From contig CAIVDC010000090.1 in NCBI GenBank assembly GCA_903904605.1, positions 1-60,111 on the forward strand: a stretch of 60,111 nucleotides of DNA, in the 5' to 3' direction. Source of the DNA: an uncultured Sterolibacterium sp. GTDB lineage: Bacteria > Pseudomonadota > Gammaproteobacteria > Burkholderiales > Rhodocyclaceae. Below are positions 16,293 through 25,120 of the stretch, in pieces. Each line of letters starts with the position of its first letter. Position 1 is the first letter of the stretch. The position numbers were made by a program, and so were the translations under genes. A model generated the notes under the pieces. The model worked only from the letters and a program-made list of their open reading frames with translations, made no database searches and was not told the DNA's origin.

Positions 16293-18485
16293 CTAATGGG
16301 GGGGAAGCTGGCGGCCTCTGGTCCTCAGTCCGAGGGGAAGCGTGATGTCAAAGCTGGTCCCCGCACTTGCCGAACTCTTGCAGGAAATATTCCCGCCGAG
16401 TTCGCTGACAATCCCGGAGACGATCGACAATCCCAATCCTGCGTTGTCCTCCCCCTTGGTGCTCGCCATCGGCGAAAAAAGGTTCTGCAGCAACTCCTGC
16501 GGAATTCCCGGGCCATTGTCCGAAACGGTGATGGAGACTGAACCGGCAGTCTGCTGGCTGACGATGGACGCTGTGGCGATCGACAACACGCCGCCATCGG
16601 GCATGGCTTCCGCGGCATTCTTGAGCAGATTGATCAGCACCTGCTTGAGACTGTTCGCGTCTGAGCGAATAACGGGGAGCTGGTCATCGAGCCTGGTTTC
16701 CAGTTTGATGCCCAGCGGCGCCAGAAGAGACGGCTGGCAAAGCGCGACGACCTCTCGGATGGTTGCATTGACATCCACCTCGCCGAGACTCGGAAGCCGT
16801 TCTGCCGGAGACGAGACGAGTTTGTGAATGGTCCTGGAGACGCGATCGATCTCTTCGTTGAGAATCTTTATCTCCGTCTCGGGAGACTGCCCCTCTCTGA
16901 CCTTGATATCGAGAAGTTTCAGGTAGTTCTTCAGGATTCCAAGCGGATTGCTGGCTTCATGAACGATCTGTCTTGCATAGGCTTGACAGGCGGCCGCGTC
17001 ATGAACGCTCGAGTGATCGATGGACGCCAGATCCCGTCGGAATTTCTCGATGGCGGCGGCGGCCTGCCTGGAGAATCGGGCCAGAAAGATGGCCCTGCTG
17101 TCCTGCCGCTCGACTACGCTGAGCGGAAATGCCAGCACCAGCACGCCGTACATGAAGTTCTGGGTTGCCACAGGCGCGCAATACATGCATTCCGCATTGG
17201 CCATGCGGATGATTTGCTCGTCGATCATGCTCTTGACGATCTCGGAGCTCCCTCGGACGACGAACTTGTCGTCGTATTCGATGGCAGCGTGCGAGCTTGT
17301 CACCCTGTTCGAGAGCAGTGCATCCGCAACCAGGCTCCGGTCGGAGGACAAGGCGAATCGTATCCGGCCTATGGAGTCTTGATTTTCCAGTACCGGCTTG
17401 CCTGAGACCAGGTTGGTCTCCGCGTTCCATTCGAACAGGAAGGCCTGCTTGGGCTCGAAGAGAATCGTTGCGGACTGCAAGATGCCTGACAGAAGTTCTT
17501 CCTCGCTGCGCGCGGCACTGAATCCATCCTGGGCGAGATCCATGGTCATCGACGTATGGATTTCCTCGGCGAGTTGCCGCTGGATGCCAATGGCACTGTC
17601 TTCCCGTGCGCTCCGCTTGGTTTCGGCCGATTCCGGGGCCGAAGAGCCTTCCTGGACCTGTATCCCGAGCGCGATCGCCATTTCCTTGACCTTGGCCTTC
17701 GCCTCGCTGGACAGAGCCGTCGCCTTGGCGGCGTCCATGTCGAAGAGCGCACGGGCAACGGTCAGCGAAGGGTGGTCCTTGGCTTTCGCTCCGATCTTGC
17801 TCAGTGAATTGGCCAAGGCCACTATCTTGATCAACTCTGACGCGCTGGCGAGGCGGGGGAAGGATTCATGGTGGTATCGGATGGCATCGACGATCAACGG
17901 CTCCAGCCCCCACAGCTCGACCAGCATGGCGCCGATCTCGCTGTGCGTAATTCCCAGCAGGTCCGTTTCCCGTGCTGAAATCTCGTCGTCGCTGTCGGGG
18001 AAGCGAAACAGGGGGGTGTAGGCCGCGGTTCTCGTCACCAGCAGCGCCAGTTTGCCCACGTCATGCAGCAGGCCGGCCACGTAGGCTTCCTGCGGGTGCG
18101 GATAGCCGACCGCCCCGGCGACCATTTCCGACAGCAACGCCGTCGTCTGCGAATGCTGCCAGAGCTGCGCAAAATTGACGGGCACTATCCCGGACAGCGT
18201 GTTGAGAAACTGTTGAGTCGAAGCGCCGACGGTAATCGTCTTGACCATTTTGAGGCCGAGCAGATTGATGCATTGCTCGATGGACGTAATGGTCTTTTGA
18301 TGCCGGTAGGCCGGCGAGTTGGCGACCGCCAGAATCTTGAAGGTCAGCGCCGGATCCTGAACGATCAGGCCGGCCAGTTCGCGTACCTGCAGATTCTCTG
18401 TGCCGAATTCCCGCAGTATCCTCAAAAGGATTTCCGGCAAGCTCGGCAGCCGAGACAGCTCGATATTTTCAACGACCTGTTGCAT
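16293..18485 (-). CDS. HDOD-GAF hybrid sensor histidine kinase
   Basis: A 730-residue signalling protein without membrane segments. The N-terminal HDOD domain (about 10-210) keeps the HD-type motif GLLHDVGK and YHHES. A GAF-like region (about 310-480) contains CMYCAP. The kinase core has its phospho-acceptor His509 in the H-box IVHEASNPLG, an N-box NLLKNAAEA, a G1-box DNGPGIP and a G2 GLGLSIV. It lacks a receiver domain; the REC-PAS-GGDEF-EAL gene directly downstream supplies one. HDOD modules take part in cell-cycle, motility and stress signalling. The input signal is unknown and presumably cytoplasmic. Confidence 0.9.
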   Translation of the reverse strand: MQQVVENIELSRLPSLPEILLRILREFGTENLQVRELAGLIVQDPALTFKILAVANSPAYRHQKTITSIEQCINLLGLKMVKTITVGASTQQFLNTLSGIVPVNFAQLWQHSQTTALLSEMVAGAVGYPHPQEAYVAGLLHDVGKLALLVTRTAAYTPLFRFPDSDDEISARETDLLGITHSEIGAMLVELWGLEPLIVDAIRYHHESFPRLASASELIKIVALANSLSKIGAKAKDHPSLTVARALFDMDAAKATALSSEAKAKVKEMAIALGIQVQEGSSAPESAETKRSAREDSAIGIQRQLAEEIHTSMTMDLAQDGFSAARSEEELLSGILQSATILFEPKQAFLFEWNAETNLVSGKPVLENQDSIGRIRFALSSDRSLVADALLSNRVTSSHAAIEYDDKFVVRGSSEIVKSMIDEQIIRMANAECMYCAPVATQNFMYGVLVLAFPLSVVERQDSRAIFLARFSRQAAAAIEKFRRDLASIDHSSVHDAAACQAYARQIVHEASNPLGILKNYLKLLDIKVREGQSPETEIKILNEEIDRVSRTIHKLVSSPAERLPSLGEVDVNATIREVVALCQPSLLAPLGIKLETRLDDQLPVIRSDANSLKQVLINLLKNAAEAMPDGGVLSIATASIVSQQTAGSVSITVSDNGPGIPQELLQNLFSPMASTKGEDNAGLGLSIVSGIVSELGGNISCKSSASAGTSFDITLPLGLRTRGRQLPPH

Positions 18486-18686
18486 GGTAGGGCTCGTCCC
18501 CGCGAGTTTGCGCCAGCCGTCGATGGCTCTTCGAGTCTCTCCCAGCCTGCGCTAGGACGGGAAAGTCATGCGCCAGACCGGCAGTATCCTTGACCGGTGC
18601 ACCGCAGTCAATGCTCATCTCGATCTTTGTACCTCTGATCTAGGATATATGATCAAAGGAAAAGCGGGGCTTTTTCGTCCGGGATA

Positions 18687-18719
18687 AAGCGTCCGCCGGG
18701 GACGCCCCGGCGGACGCTT
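18687..18719 (-). terminator. strong hairpin terminator of molybdenum hydroxylase operon
   Basis: A perfect 15-base inverted repeat (AAGCGTCCGCCGGGG at 18687-18701, CCCCGGCGGACGCTT at 18705-18719) with a three-base loop lies 24 bases behind the large-subunit stop. On the minus strand it is followed by TATCCC and only a short T run. Confidence 0.7.
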
Positions 18720-18742
18720 GCCTTCGGCGACCGGCTGCCAGG

Positions 18743-21019
18743 CTAGGCCGAGGCGGCCGCGATGGCCGCCAGCACCCGCGCCGGCGTCATCGGCGCGCGG
18801 CGCAGGCGTATGCCGGTGGCGTCGAAAAATGCGTTCGCCACGGCCGCCGGGATGGTGCGTATGGTCGGTTCTCCGGCGCCCGAAGGCGCGATTTCCGGAT
18901 GGTTGATGAGCGCCACTTCGATGGACTCCGGCGCGTCCTGGATTTCGAGTATCGGGTAGCTGGCCCAGTCTACGCTGGTGACGCTGTTGCGATCGAAGCG
19001 CACCTCCTCCATCAGGGTGCGCGACAGCCCGTGTACCACATTGCCTTCGATGGCATAGCGCAGGCCCTCGGGGTTGACGATGATGCCGCAGTCGTGCGCC
19101 ACCGTGACTTTCTTCGCCCAGATTCGTCCGGTGCGCCGGTCGACCTCGACTTCGGCGACCGTGGCGACGACCGTGCCGTTGCGTTGCGCATAGGCGATGC
19201 CGCGTCCGGCAAGGATGTCGCCGGCATGCCGTGGGCCGGGCGAAGGCCGGCTCTGCCAGCCGGCCTTCGCCGCAGCCGCGCGGATCACGGCGGCATCGCG
19301 CGGCGCAGTGACGTATCTGAGCCGGAACGCGACCGGGTCTTCGCCCACCGCCGCGGCGAGCTCGTCGATGAACTGTTCGCTGCCGAAATGAATGTCCGGC
19401 CCGACCGGGTCGCGCAGGTGCGAAGTGCGCAGCGGCGAGGAGCGTGCAAGCAGGGGGGCGATGGTTTCCCAGGCGAGACGCTTGTTGGCGAAGCCGTAAC
19501 TCTCTTCGGGCGTGCCGTAGCCCATCACCGGCTTGAGCGGCATGCCCAGTTCCTGGCCGACCAGGCTGTCGCTCGGATCGGCCTCGTTGGTGGCGATGTT
19601 GACGCGGGAGAACCCCTTGCTGATGTATTCGTAGGCGATCACCTTGCCCGAGGCATCGAGCGCGGCGCGCGCCCGATGCACGCTGGCCGGGCCTTTCGGA
19701 TCCCAGGCCGTGCCGTCGGCGCGCATGCCCTGCACGCGCACCGGCAGGCCGGTGAGCTTGGACAGGAAGGCCGCGTCGAGTGCCGCATCGCCGCCGTCGT
19801 TGCGGCCGTACGAGCCGGGCCCCATCACCCAGATGCCGCGCACCTGCTCCGCCGGCAGGCCGATCAGTTCCGCGACGCCATCGCGGGTGTAATGCGGCTT
19901 TTGCGACCCGGTCCAGATGGTCGCCGAGTCCTTCTTCACGTCGGCGACGGCACAGGCCGGGCCCATGCTCGCATGCGACTGGAACGGCCATTCATATTCG
20001 GCCTCGATGATGCGCGCCGCGGTCCTGAATGCACCCTCGACGTCGCCTATCTTTACTCGCTGCTCGGATTTTTCCACCTTCGCGGCGCGTATATGGTCGT
20101 GCAGCTTCTCCATGACCGGAAAAGGATTGGTCGCTGCCGACCATTCGACTTTCAGCGCTTGCGCGGCGCGAACCGCATCCCATTCCTTGCTTGCCACCAC
20201 GGCGAGAAAATTGCTTGCCCGCACCACGCGTGCATCGCCGATCGAGCGGAGGGCAGCATCATCGACCTTGAGCGGAACGCTGCCGGCGATGACGGGGCGG
20301 ATCACCCGCGCATGCACCATGCCGGGCACGGAAATTTCCGTGATCCAGTCCATCGTGCCGAACACCTTATTGACCACGTCGCGGCGCCGGAACGGCTTGC
20401 CGACGACCTTGTAATCCGCCGGCGATTTGAGCTTCGCCTGGACCTTGATGTCCATGAAGTTGCCGACCTTCCTGTTCCACTCGACCTTGGCGTTGAAATA
20501 CTTGCCGCCGATCAGCTCACCGTAGCTGATGCGCTTGCCCCCGCCAGATACCACGCCGTCGGCGACGGCCAGTTGTCCGACCGGCACGCCCAGATGCGTC
20601 GACGCAGCCGCGACCAGGATGCGCCGTGCCTCCGCGGCGGCATGGCGCAGCGGCTTGGCGCCGGCGCTGATGCCGAAACTGCCGGACGCGCCGCCCTGGT
20701 TGCAGGAGGTGGCGGTATCGCCCATGTAGACGGTGACGCGCTCGAAGGCGACATCCAGTTCTTCGGCGACGATCTGAGCGATGGCGACATCGAGACAGTG
20801 GCCCATGTCGATCTTGCCGAAATAGGCGGCGATGCTGCCGTCCTTCAGGACGGCAACCCAGGAATCCAGTTCCCCGGGTACCAGTGGCGGCTTGCCGGCC
20901 GAGCCGGTTTGCGCCAGGGCATCAGCGCTTAGGCCGGCCATGGCAACGGAAACGACCAATGCGCCCGATGCCTTGAGAAAGTCGCGGCGGTTGTGCGAAA
21001 ACTCCGTAGGTGCGTTCAT
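18743..21019 (-). CDS. Tat-exported molybdopterin-binding hydroxylase large subunit
   Basis: The 758-residue catalytic subunit of a xanthine-oxidase-family enzyme resembling isoquinoline 1-oxidoreductase beta and periplasmic aldehyde dehydrogenases. The start at 21019 follows GAGGAGAAG and gives a twin-arginine signal (NRRDFLKASGALVVSVAM). The molybdopterin-contact segments GGASGSFGISAGAKP and GPGSYGRNDGGDAALDAAFL are present, and the C-terminal active-site Glu is in SGAGEPTIRT. It is paired with the 2Fe-2S subunit 10 bases upstream; there is no FAD subunit, so electrons probably pass to a cytochrome or membrane acceptor in the periplasm. The substrate is unknown. Confidence 0.88.
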   Translation of the reverse strand: MNAPTEFSHNRRDFLKASGALVVSVAMAGLSADALAQTGSAGKPPLVPGELDSWVAVLKDGSIAAYFGKIDMGHCLDVAIAQIVAEELDVAFERVTVYMGDTATSCNQGGASGSFGISAGAKPLRHAAAEARRILVAAASTHLGVPVGQLAVADGVVSGGGKRISYGELIGGKYFNAKVEWNRKVGNFMDIKVQAKLKSPADYKVVGKPFRRRDVVNKVFGTMDWITEISVPGMVHARVIRPVIAGSVPLKVDDAALRSIGDARVVRASNFLAVVASKEWDAVRAAQALKVEWSAATNPFPVMEKLHDHIRAAKVEKSEQRVKIGDVEGAFRTAARIIEAEYEWPFQSHASMGPACAVADVKKDSATIWTGSQKPHYTRDGVAELIGLPAEQVRGIWVMGPGSYGRNDGGDAALDAAFLSKLTGLPVRVQGMRADGTAWDPKGPASVHRARAALDASGKVIAYEYISKGFSRVNIATNEADPSDSLVGQELGMPLKPVMGYGTPEESYGFANKRLAWETIAPLLARSSPLRTSHLRDPVGPDIHFGSEQFIDELAAAVGEDPVAFRLRYVTAPRDAAVIRAAAAKAGWQSRPSPGPRHAGDILAGRGIAYAQRNGTVVATVAEVEVDRRTGRIWAKKVTVAHDCGIIVNPEGLRYAIEGNVVHGLSRTLMEEVRFDRNSVTSVDWASYPILEIQDAPESIEVALINHPEIAPSGAGEPTIRTIPAAVANAFFDATGIRLRRAPMTPARVLAAIAAASA

Positions 21020-21029
21020 CTTCTCCTCC

Positions 21030-21500
21030 TCAGGCCATCTGCTTTTGAGCGCGCTTAATCGCGCGCATGATCGAAACATGCGTGCCGCAGCGGCATTTAA
21101 GTCCGGCCAATGCCTCGCGAATCTCGCCGTCGCTGGCTTTCGGCTTCTTCTTCAGGAAGGCGGCTGCGGTCATCATCCAGCCGTTGACGCAGTAGCCGCA
21201 CTGCGGCACCTGCTCCTCGACGAAGGCCGTCTGCAGCGGATGCGGCTGTTGCGGCGTGCCCAGGCCGTGGATGGTGGTGACCTGCTTGCCTTTCACCGCG
21301 GTCACGGGCAGGACGCAGGAACGAACCGCTTCCCCGTCCACATGGACCGTGCAGGCGCCGCATTGCGCCACGCCGCAGCCGAAGTGCGGCGCCTTCATTT
21401 TCAGGTCGTCGCGCAGCGCATAGAGAAGCGGCATGGCGGGATCGTCCACCTTGACCGATCGGGCCTTGCCATCGACGGTGAATTTCACGATTGTTGCCAC
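21030..21500 (-). CDS. 2Fe-2S small subunit of molybdenum hydroxylase
   Basis: The 156-residue electron-transfer subunit. The plant-ferredoxin-type cluster is bound by C42, C47, C50 and C62 (GCGVAQCGAC and SC); the second cluster by C101, C104, C136 and C138 (CGYC, CRC). A GTG start is used, preceded by AAAGGAGG. It has no Tat signal of its own, so it would be carried across folded with the large subunit, as is usual for this pair. Neighbouring accessory genes (XdhC-type chaperone, cytochrome subunit) are absent from the window. Confidence 0.92.
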   Translation of the reverse strand: MATIVKFTVDGKARSVKVDDPAMPLLYALRDDLKMKAPHFGCGVAQCGACTVHVDGEAVRSCVLPVTAVKGKQVTTIHGLGTPQQPHPLQTAFVEEQVPQCGYCVNGWMMTAAAFLKKKPKASDGEIREALAGLKCRCGTHVSIMRAIKRAQKQMA

Positions 21501-21633
21501 GGGACGCCTCCTTTAAGCGGTGATGGATCTAATTGTTTTGGCAATCCAACAACTGCGATGATCATAACCGATAGATTGACGATCCGGTATCGCGAAGGAT
21601 GCGGCGCAGCCCTTTGTCCTTTAACATCCGGCA

Positions 21634-22566
21634 ATGCGAGACAACAAGGAAGCGGACGAGGCTCGCCGCACCCTCCTCAAGGGGCTGGCGGCCGCCGCCT
21701 TGCTTCCTGCCAGGACCATGGCTGAGCCGTCGGCAAGAATCTCCCGGACTATTCCGGGCACAGGCGAGACCCTGCCGGTGATCGGGCTGGGCACCTGGCT
21801 CAGCTTCGACCTCGGCTTCGATGTTGCCGGACGGGAAGACCTGGCCGCCGCGAAGGAGACCCTGCGTCTGTTTGCCGGGCAGGGCGGCACCGTCGTGGAC
21901 AGTTCCCCGATGTACGGCCAGTCCGAAGCCGTCGTCGGATACCTGGCCGGCCAACTCGGGCTGGCCGGCAAGCTCTTCCTCGCCACCAAGGTGTGGACCC
22001 GCGGCCGCGACGCCGGCATGCGGCAGATGGAGGCGTCCTTCCGCCGCATGGCGACGGGACGCATGGATCTCATGCAGATCCACAATCTCGTCGATGCCGC
22101 GACCCAGGTGAAGACGCTGCGGGACTGGAAGGCGTCCGGCCGGATTCGCTATTTCGGGGTCAGCCACTACCATTCCGCCGCTTACGGCGACCTTGCGCGT
22201 TTCATGAAAGCCGAGCGGCCGGATTTCCTGCAGATCAACTACTCGCTGGCCGAACCCGAAGCCGGCGAGCGGCTGCTGCCGCTGGCGCGGGACCTAGGCA
22301 TCGCCGTCATCGTCAATCGTCCATTTGCCGAAGGCGCACTCTTCAGCAGGGTCAAGGGCCGGACTTTGCCCGGATGGGCCGCCGATTTCGATGCCGCCAG
22401 CTGGGCTCAGTTATTTCTCAAGTGGATACTGGCCGATCCGGCCGTCACCTGCACGGTGCCGGGCACGCGCAACCCGAAGCACCTGCAGGACAACATGGCG
22501 GCAGGAGGCGGGCGCCTGCCCGATCAGGCGGCTCGGGCCAGGATGCTTGCGCTGGTCACGCCTTGA
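21634..22566 (+). CDS. aldo/keto reductase with Tat-like signal
   Basis: A 310-residue aldo/keto reductase of the TIM-barrel superfamily. The N-terminus (RRTLLKGLAAAALLPARTMA) is a twin-arginine-type signal, so the enzyme is probably periplasmic. The catalytic tetrad region is recognisable: D of VVDSSPMYGQSE with the active Tyr, Lys in FLATKVW and His in LMQIHNLVD. The NADPH-binding C-terminal loop (CTVPGTRNPKHLQDN) is present. It diverges from the molybdenum hydroxylase operon across 133 bases, and its last 11 bases overlap the 3' end of the HDOD-GAF gene on the other strand. Physiological substrate is unknown. Confidence 0.88.
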   Translation: MRDNKEADEARRTLLKGLAAAALLPARTMAEPSARISRTIPGTGETLPVIGLGTWLSFDLGFDVAGREDLAAAKETLRLFAGQGGTVVDSSPMYGQSEAVVGYLAGQLGLAGKLFLATKVWTRGRDAGMRQMEASFRRMATGRMDLMQIHNLVDAATQVKTLRDWKASGRIRYFGVSHYHSAAYGDLARFMKAERPDFLQINYSLAEPEAGERLLPLARDLGIAVIVNRPFAEGALFSRVKGRTLPGWAADFDAASWAQLFLKWILADPAVTCTVPGTRNPKHLQDNMAAGGGRLPDQAARARMLALVTP

Positions 22567-24109
22567 TCGTTCTCAGGGCCAACACGATATGATTCTTCAC
22601 GGTCTGCAGCAGCGTCAATTCTTCCGCGCTGATCGTGGTGTCTACGCAGCTTCTTTCGAGATACAGGCAACCGATGGGCTGTCCGCTGTTGATCACCGGC
22701 AGGATGATGAAGCTGCGCGCCGAAGGGCAGGCCCGTTTCATCCAGGGGGGGAGTCTCGTGCTGAAGGCGGCGGCTTTCATGTCGGTGATCTGCACATCCA
22801 CTCCGCGTTCGCAGGCCAGGGCGAACAGGTCGGTCTTGCTCGATGCGTTGAACTGGAGCAGGTGCAATTGGTCCTTATCGACATCCCCGCACCAGATGCG
22901 CGCCCGGAACAGCTGGGTCGCGGTATCCTTTAACAGCAGCACCGAACGCGCGAAGCCGAAGCCCCGGTGGATGCATTCCACTGCGCTGCGCAGGGCCGTG
23001 ACCAGACTTTGGCCGACGGCGATGGTCTCGGAGACATCCTGTAGTCCGGACAGCACCAGTTCCCGGGTATTGGACGGCTGGCCGGTGGCCAGCAGTTCCT
23101 TGCGGACGACGGCATCCGGATGCGCCACCATGGCCGCTTCGAGAGGGTCGGCGCGGCGGGCGGTGACCGCGGCGTCGGCGCCGTCGCTGCCCGATTCGGG
23201 CGACTCGGCGGCGGGAAGGAAGGCGGAGAAGCCCGCGATGCCGTAGATGCCGTCCATCTTCTTCTTCCCGGCCTCGATCAGGCCGTCGAAATCCTCCCGG
23301 GAGATTTCCAGGGTTTTCCTGAATTCCAGATATACCTTTGCCAAAGCCTGGTCGCGGGCGTCGCCGGGCGGCAGGCGATAGCAGTCGGCGACCTTGGTCG
23401 AACTCTGCACCAGACGGGCGAAGTTTCCCTCCGCGGTGTTGGTCTCCATCGCCGAAGCCTGTCCGCTGATCGCAGATTTGAGCAGGTGCGGCAGATGCCA
23501 CTGTTCAATCAGGATCTGGGTGAACACGTTCAGCCCGGTGCCGAGTACTTGCCTGAATGCGGCGCGTTCGCTCTCACCGGCACGGATCCTCTCTTCGATC
23601 GCCTGGTAGGCGGCAAACTCGAGGTAGATGATGAGCAGTCGGGCTGAACTGGACAGCAAGCCGGCGATACCGGCTTGCTCCCGGTAGCGGGGCAGCAGTG
23701 CGCCGGCGAATTCCTGGGCCAGCGTGGAGGCCCGCAAGGCCCTGGCGAATTCCGTCTTCATTGCCTGGGCCTGGGCCCTGTTCTCCAGTCGGTCCACTAG
23801 GATGAGCGCCAGGGCCAACAGCTTGACCTGCTCGAAGCCGATTACGACGATGGACTTGGAGATGGTGGTGATGGTCGATGTCCCGTGCAGCCGGTACATC
23901 ACCGAATTGGCGAGGGTCAGGATCCGCTGCGTCAGGTAGACGTCGGAGAGGATCAGGTTGCCCAGTTCCTGCATGCTGTCGTCATCGGAATCGAGCATCG
24001 AGACGATCCTCATCACGCTCAGTCCCAAGCTCGGCAGCTTGGAGTTATTCTGGATGCGTTCGAGAAGGGTGGAATCGCACTTGCCGACCGGCAGTTCGGG
24101 TGACGTCAT
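22556..24109 (-). CDS. HDOD-domain protein with C-terminal GAF
   Basis: A 517-residue soluble protein. The N-terminal HDOD domain (about 18-230) starts with LPSLGLSVMRIVSMLDSDDD and contains ILSDVYLTQRILTLANS, but the HD motif itself is replaced: the expected GLLHD reads GLLSSSARLL, so metal-dependent catalysis is unlikely. The C-terminal half (about 350-510) is a GAF-like domain (FGFARSVLLLKDT, FIILPVINSGQPIGCLYLER). No output domain is attached, so it probably acts by protein contacts. It diverges from the TIGR02647 gene. Confidence 0.85.
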   Translation of the reverse strand: MTSPELPVGKCDSTLLERIQNNSKLPSLGLSVMRIVSMLDSDDDSMQELGNLILSDVYLTQRILTLANSVMYRLHGTSTITTISKSIVVIGFEQVKLLALALILVDRLENRAQAQAMKTEFARALRASTLAQEFAGALLPRYREQAGIAGLLSSSARLLIIYLEFAAYQAIEERIRAGESERAAFRQVLGTGLNVFTQILIEQWHLPHLLKSAISGQASAMETNTAEGNFARLVQSSTKVADCYRLPPGDARDQALAKVYLEFRKTLEISREDFDGLIEAGKKKMDGIYGIAGFSAFLPAAESPESGSDGADAAVTARRADPLEAAMVAHPDAVVRKELLATGQPSNTRELVLSGLQDVSETIAVGQSLVTALRSAVECIHRGFGFARSVLLLKDTATQLFRARIWCGDVDKDQLHLLQFNASSKTDLFALACERGVDVQITDMKAAAFSTRLPPWMKRACPSARSFIILPVINSGQPIGCLYLERSCVDTTISAEELTLLQTVKNHIVLALRTIKA

Positions 24110-24238
24110 CGTTTCTTGACCATGCTGAAGCCGGACTTGATTGTAGCCGAGAACGGCCGCCCGGTCAGGCTGCTTTCGGGCGTGTAGAATGGCATCGAGT
24201 CAGCGTCGCTGATACTTTCAATAAAGCGAGATTCGATC

Positions 24239-24535
24239 ATGTCCTTCGATTCCGACCTGGTCTCCGAACTGAACGCCCTGATACGCTTCGACCTGGCGAC
24301 CACCCAGCAGGGAGTCAAGGTGCACAAGACGGCCGACGCGGCGGTCATCGCCGCCATCCGGCGTCTGCACGCGAAGGGCCTGCTCACGCTGGCGGACGGG
24401 GGCTATCTGACGAGCTTGGGGCGGGATGCGGCGGAGCACGCCCAGGCGGTCCTGACCATCCTCACCTCGAGCGAGACCGCCGCCTCCCGGCTGCCCGAAG
24501 CCGCCGTCGAAGGGCTCTCCCGGAGCATCGAGTGA
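24239..24535 (+). CDS. TIGR02647-family protein
   Basis: A 98-residue protein matching the TIGR02647 family of small proteobacterial proteins: LVSELNALIRFDLATTQQGVK, then VIAAIRRLHAKGLLT and DGGYLTSLGRDAAEHAQ. The middle looks like a winged-helix turn with a wing, so DNA binding is plausible but unproven. Its TGA overlaps the GTG start of the following phosphatase gene (GTGA), giving a coupled two-gene operon. No function is established for the family. Confidence 0.85.
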   Translation: MSFDSDLVSELNALIRFDLATTQQGVKVHKTADAAVIAAIRRLHAKGLLTLADGGYLTSLGRDAAEHAQAVLTILTSSETAASRLPEAAVEGLSRSIE

Positions 24536-25077
24536 GCCGGGCTGTGCCGGCCGAACTGATCCGCATCTTGCTGGTCTGCACGGGCAATATCTGCAGGTCG
24601 CCGACCGCCGAAGGCGTGATGCGGGCGATGGCGGCGGGGGCGGGCCTCGCGCACCGGGTCGAACTGGATTCGGCCGGGACCCACGGCTTCCATCTCGGCG
24701 CTCCGCCCGACCGACGCAGCCAGGCGGCGGCGGCGCGGCGCGGATACGACCTGTCGGGTCTGCGTGCGCGCCGGGTTGCCGATGCCGATTTTCTCCGCTT
24801 CGATCTGATCCTGGCAATGGACCGCGACAACCTCGCATGGCTCCAGCAGGCCAGTCCTCCGGGGCAGCGCCACAAGCTGAAGCTGTTCCTCGACTATGCC
24901 GGCGATGGCGGTCCGGCTGAGATGCCCGATCCCTACTACGGCGGACCCGATGGCTTCGAGCGCGTACTCGACCTGACCGAGGCGGCGGCAAGCGCCCTGG
25001 TCGATCGGCTGCTGCAGCCTCAGGATACGGCCAGCGGCGGGACGGTCGGGCGGCCCGACCGTCCGCTCTCGCCATGA
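24532..25077 (+). CDS. low-molecular-weight protein-tyrosine phosphatase
   Basis: A 181-residue LMW-PTP. The P-loop is CTGNICR with nucleophile Cys16 and Arg22 near the N-terminus; the general acid lies in MPDPYYGG. A GTG at 24532 overlapping the upstream stop is used; a second GTG at 24544 would remove only four residues. A 20-residue Gly/Pro/Arg tail extends beyond the usual family end. Such enzymes dephosphorylate tyrosine kinases of capsule or exopolysaccharide systems, or act on arginine-phosphate in some lineages. No kinase or polysaccharide genes are near, so its partner is unknown. Confidence 0.9.
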   Translation: MSRAVPAELIRILLVCTGNICRSPTAEGVMRAMAAGAGLAHRVELDSAGTHGFHLGAPPDRRSQAAAARRGYDLSGLRARRVADADFLRFDLILAMDRDNLAWLQQASPPGQRHKLKLFLDYAGDGGPAEMPDPYYGGPDGFERVLDLTEAAASALVDRLLQPQDTASGGTVGRPDRPLSP

Positions 25078-25120
25078 ACCGCGCCGCAGGGCCCGGCCTG
25101 GTTCCTCCCGGGCCCTGACC

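Noticed and set aside
18899..20932. 677-codon plus-strand frame
   Set aside because: It is the complement of the molybdenum hydroxylase large subunit; high GC content leaves antisense frames open and the composition is Arg/His/Gly-rich without domains.
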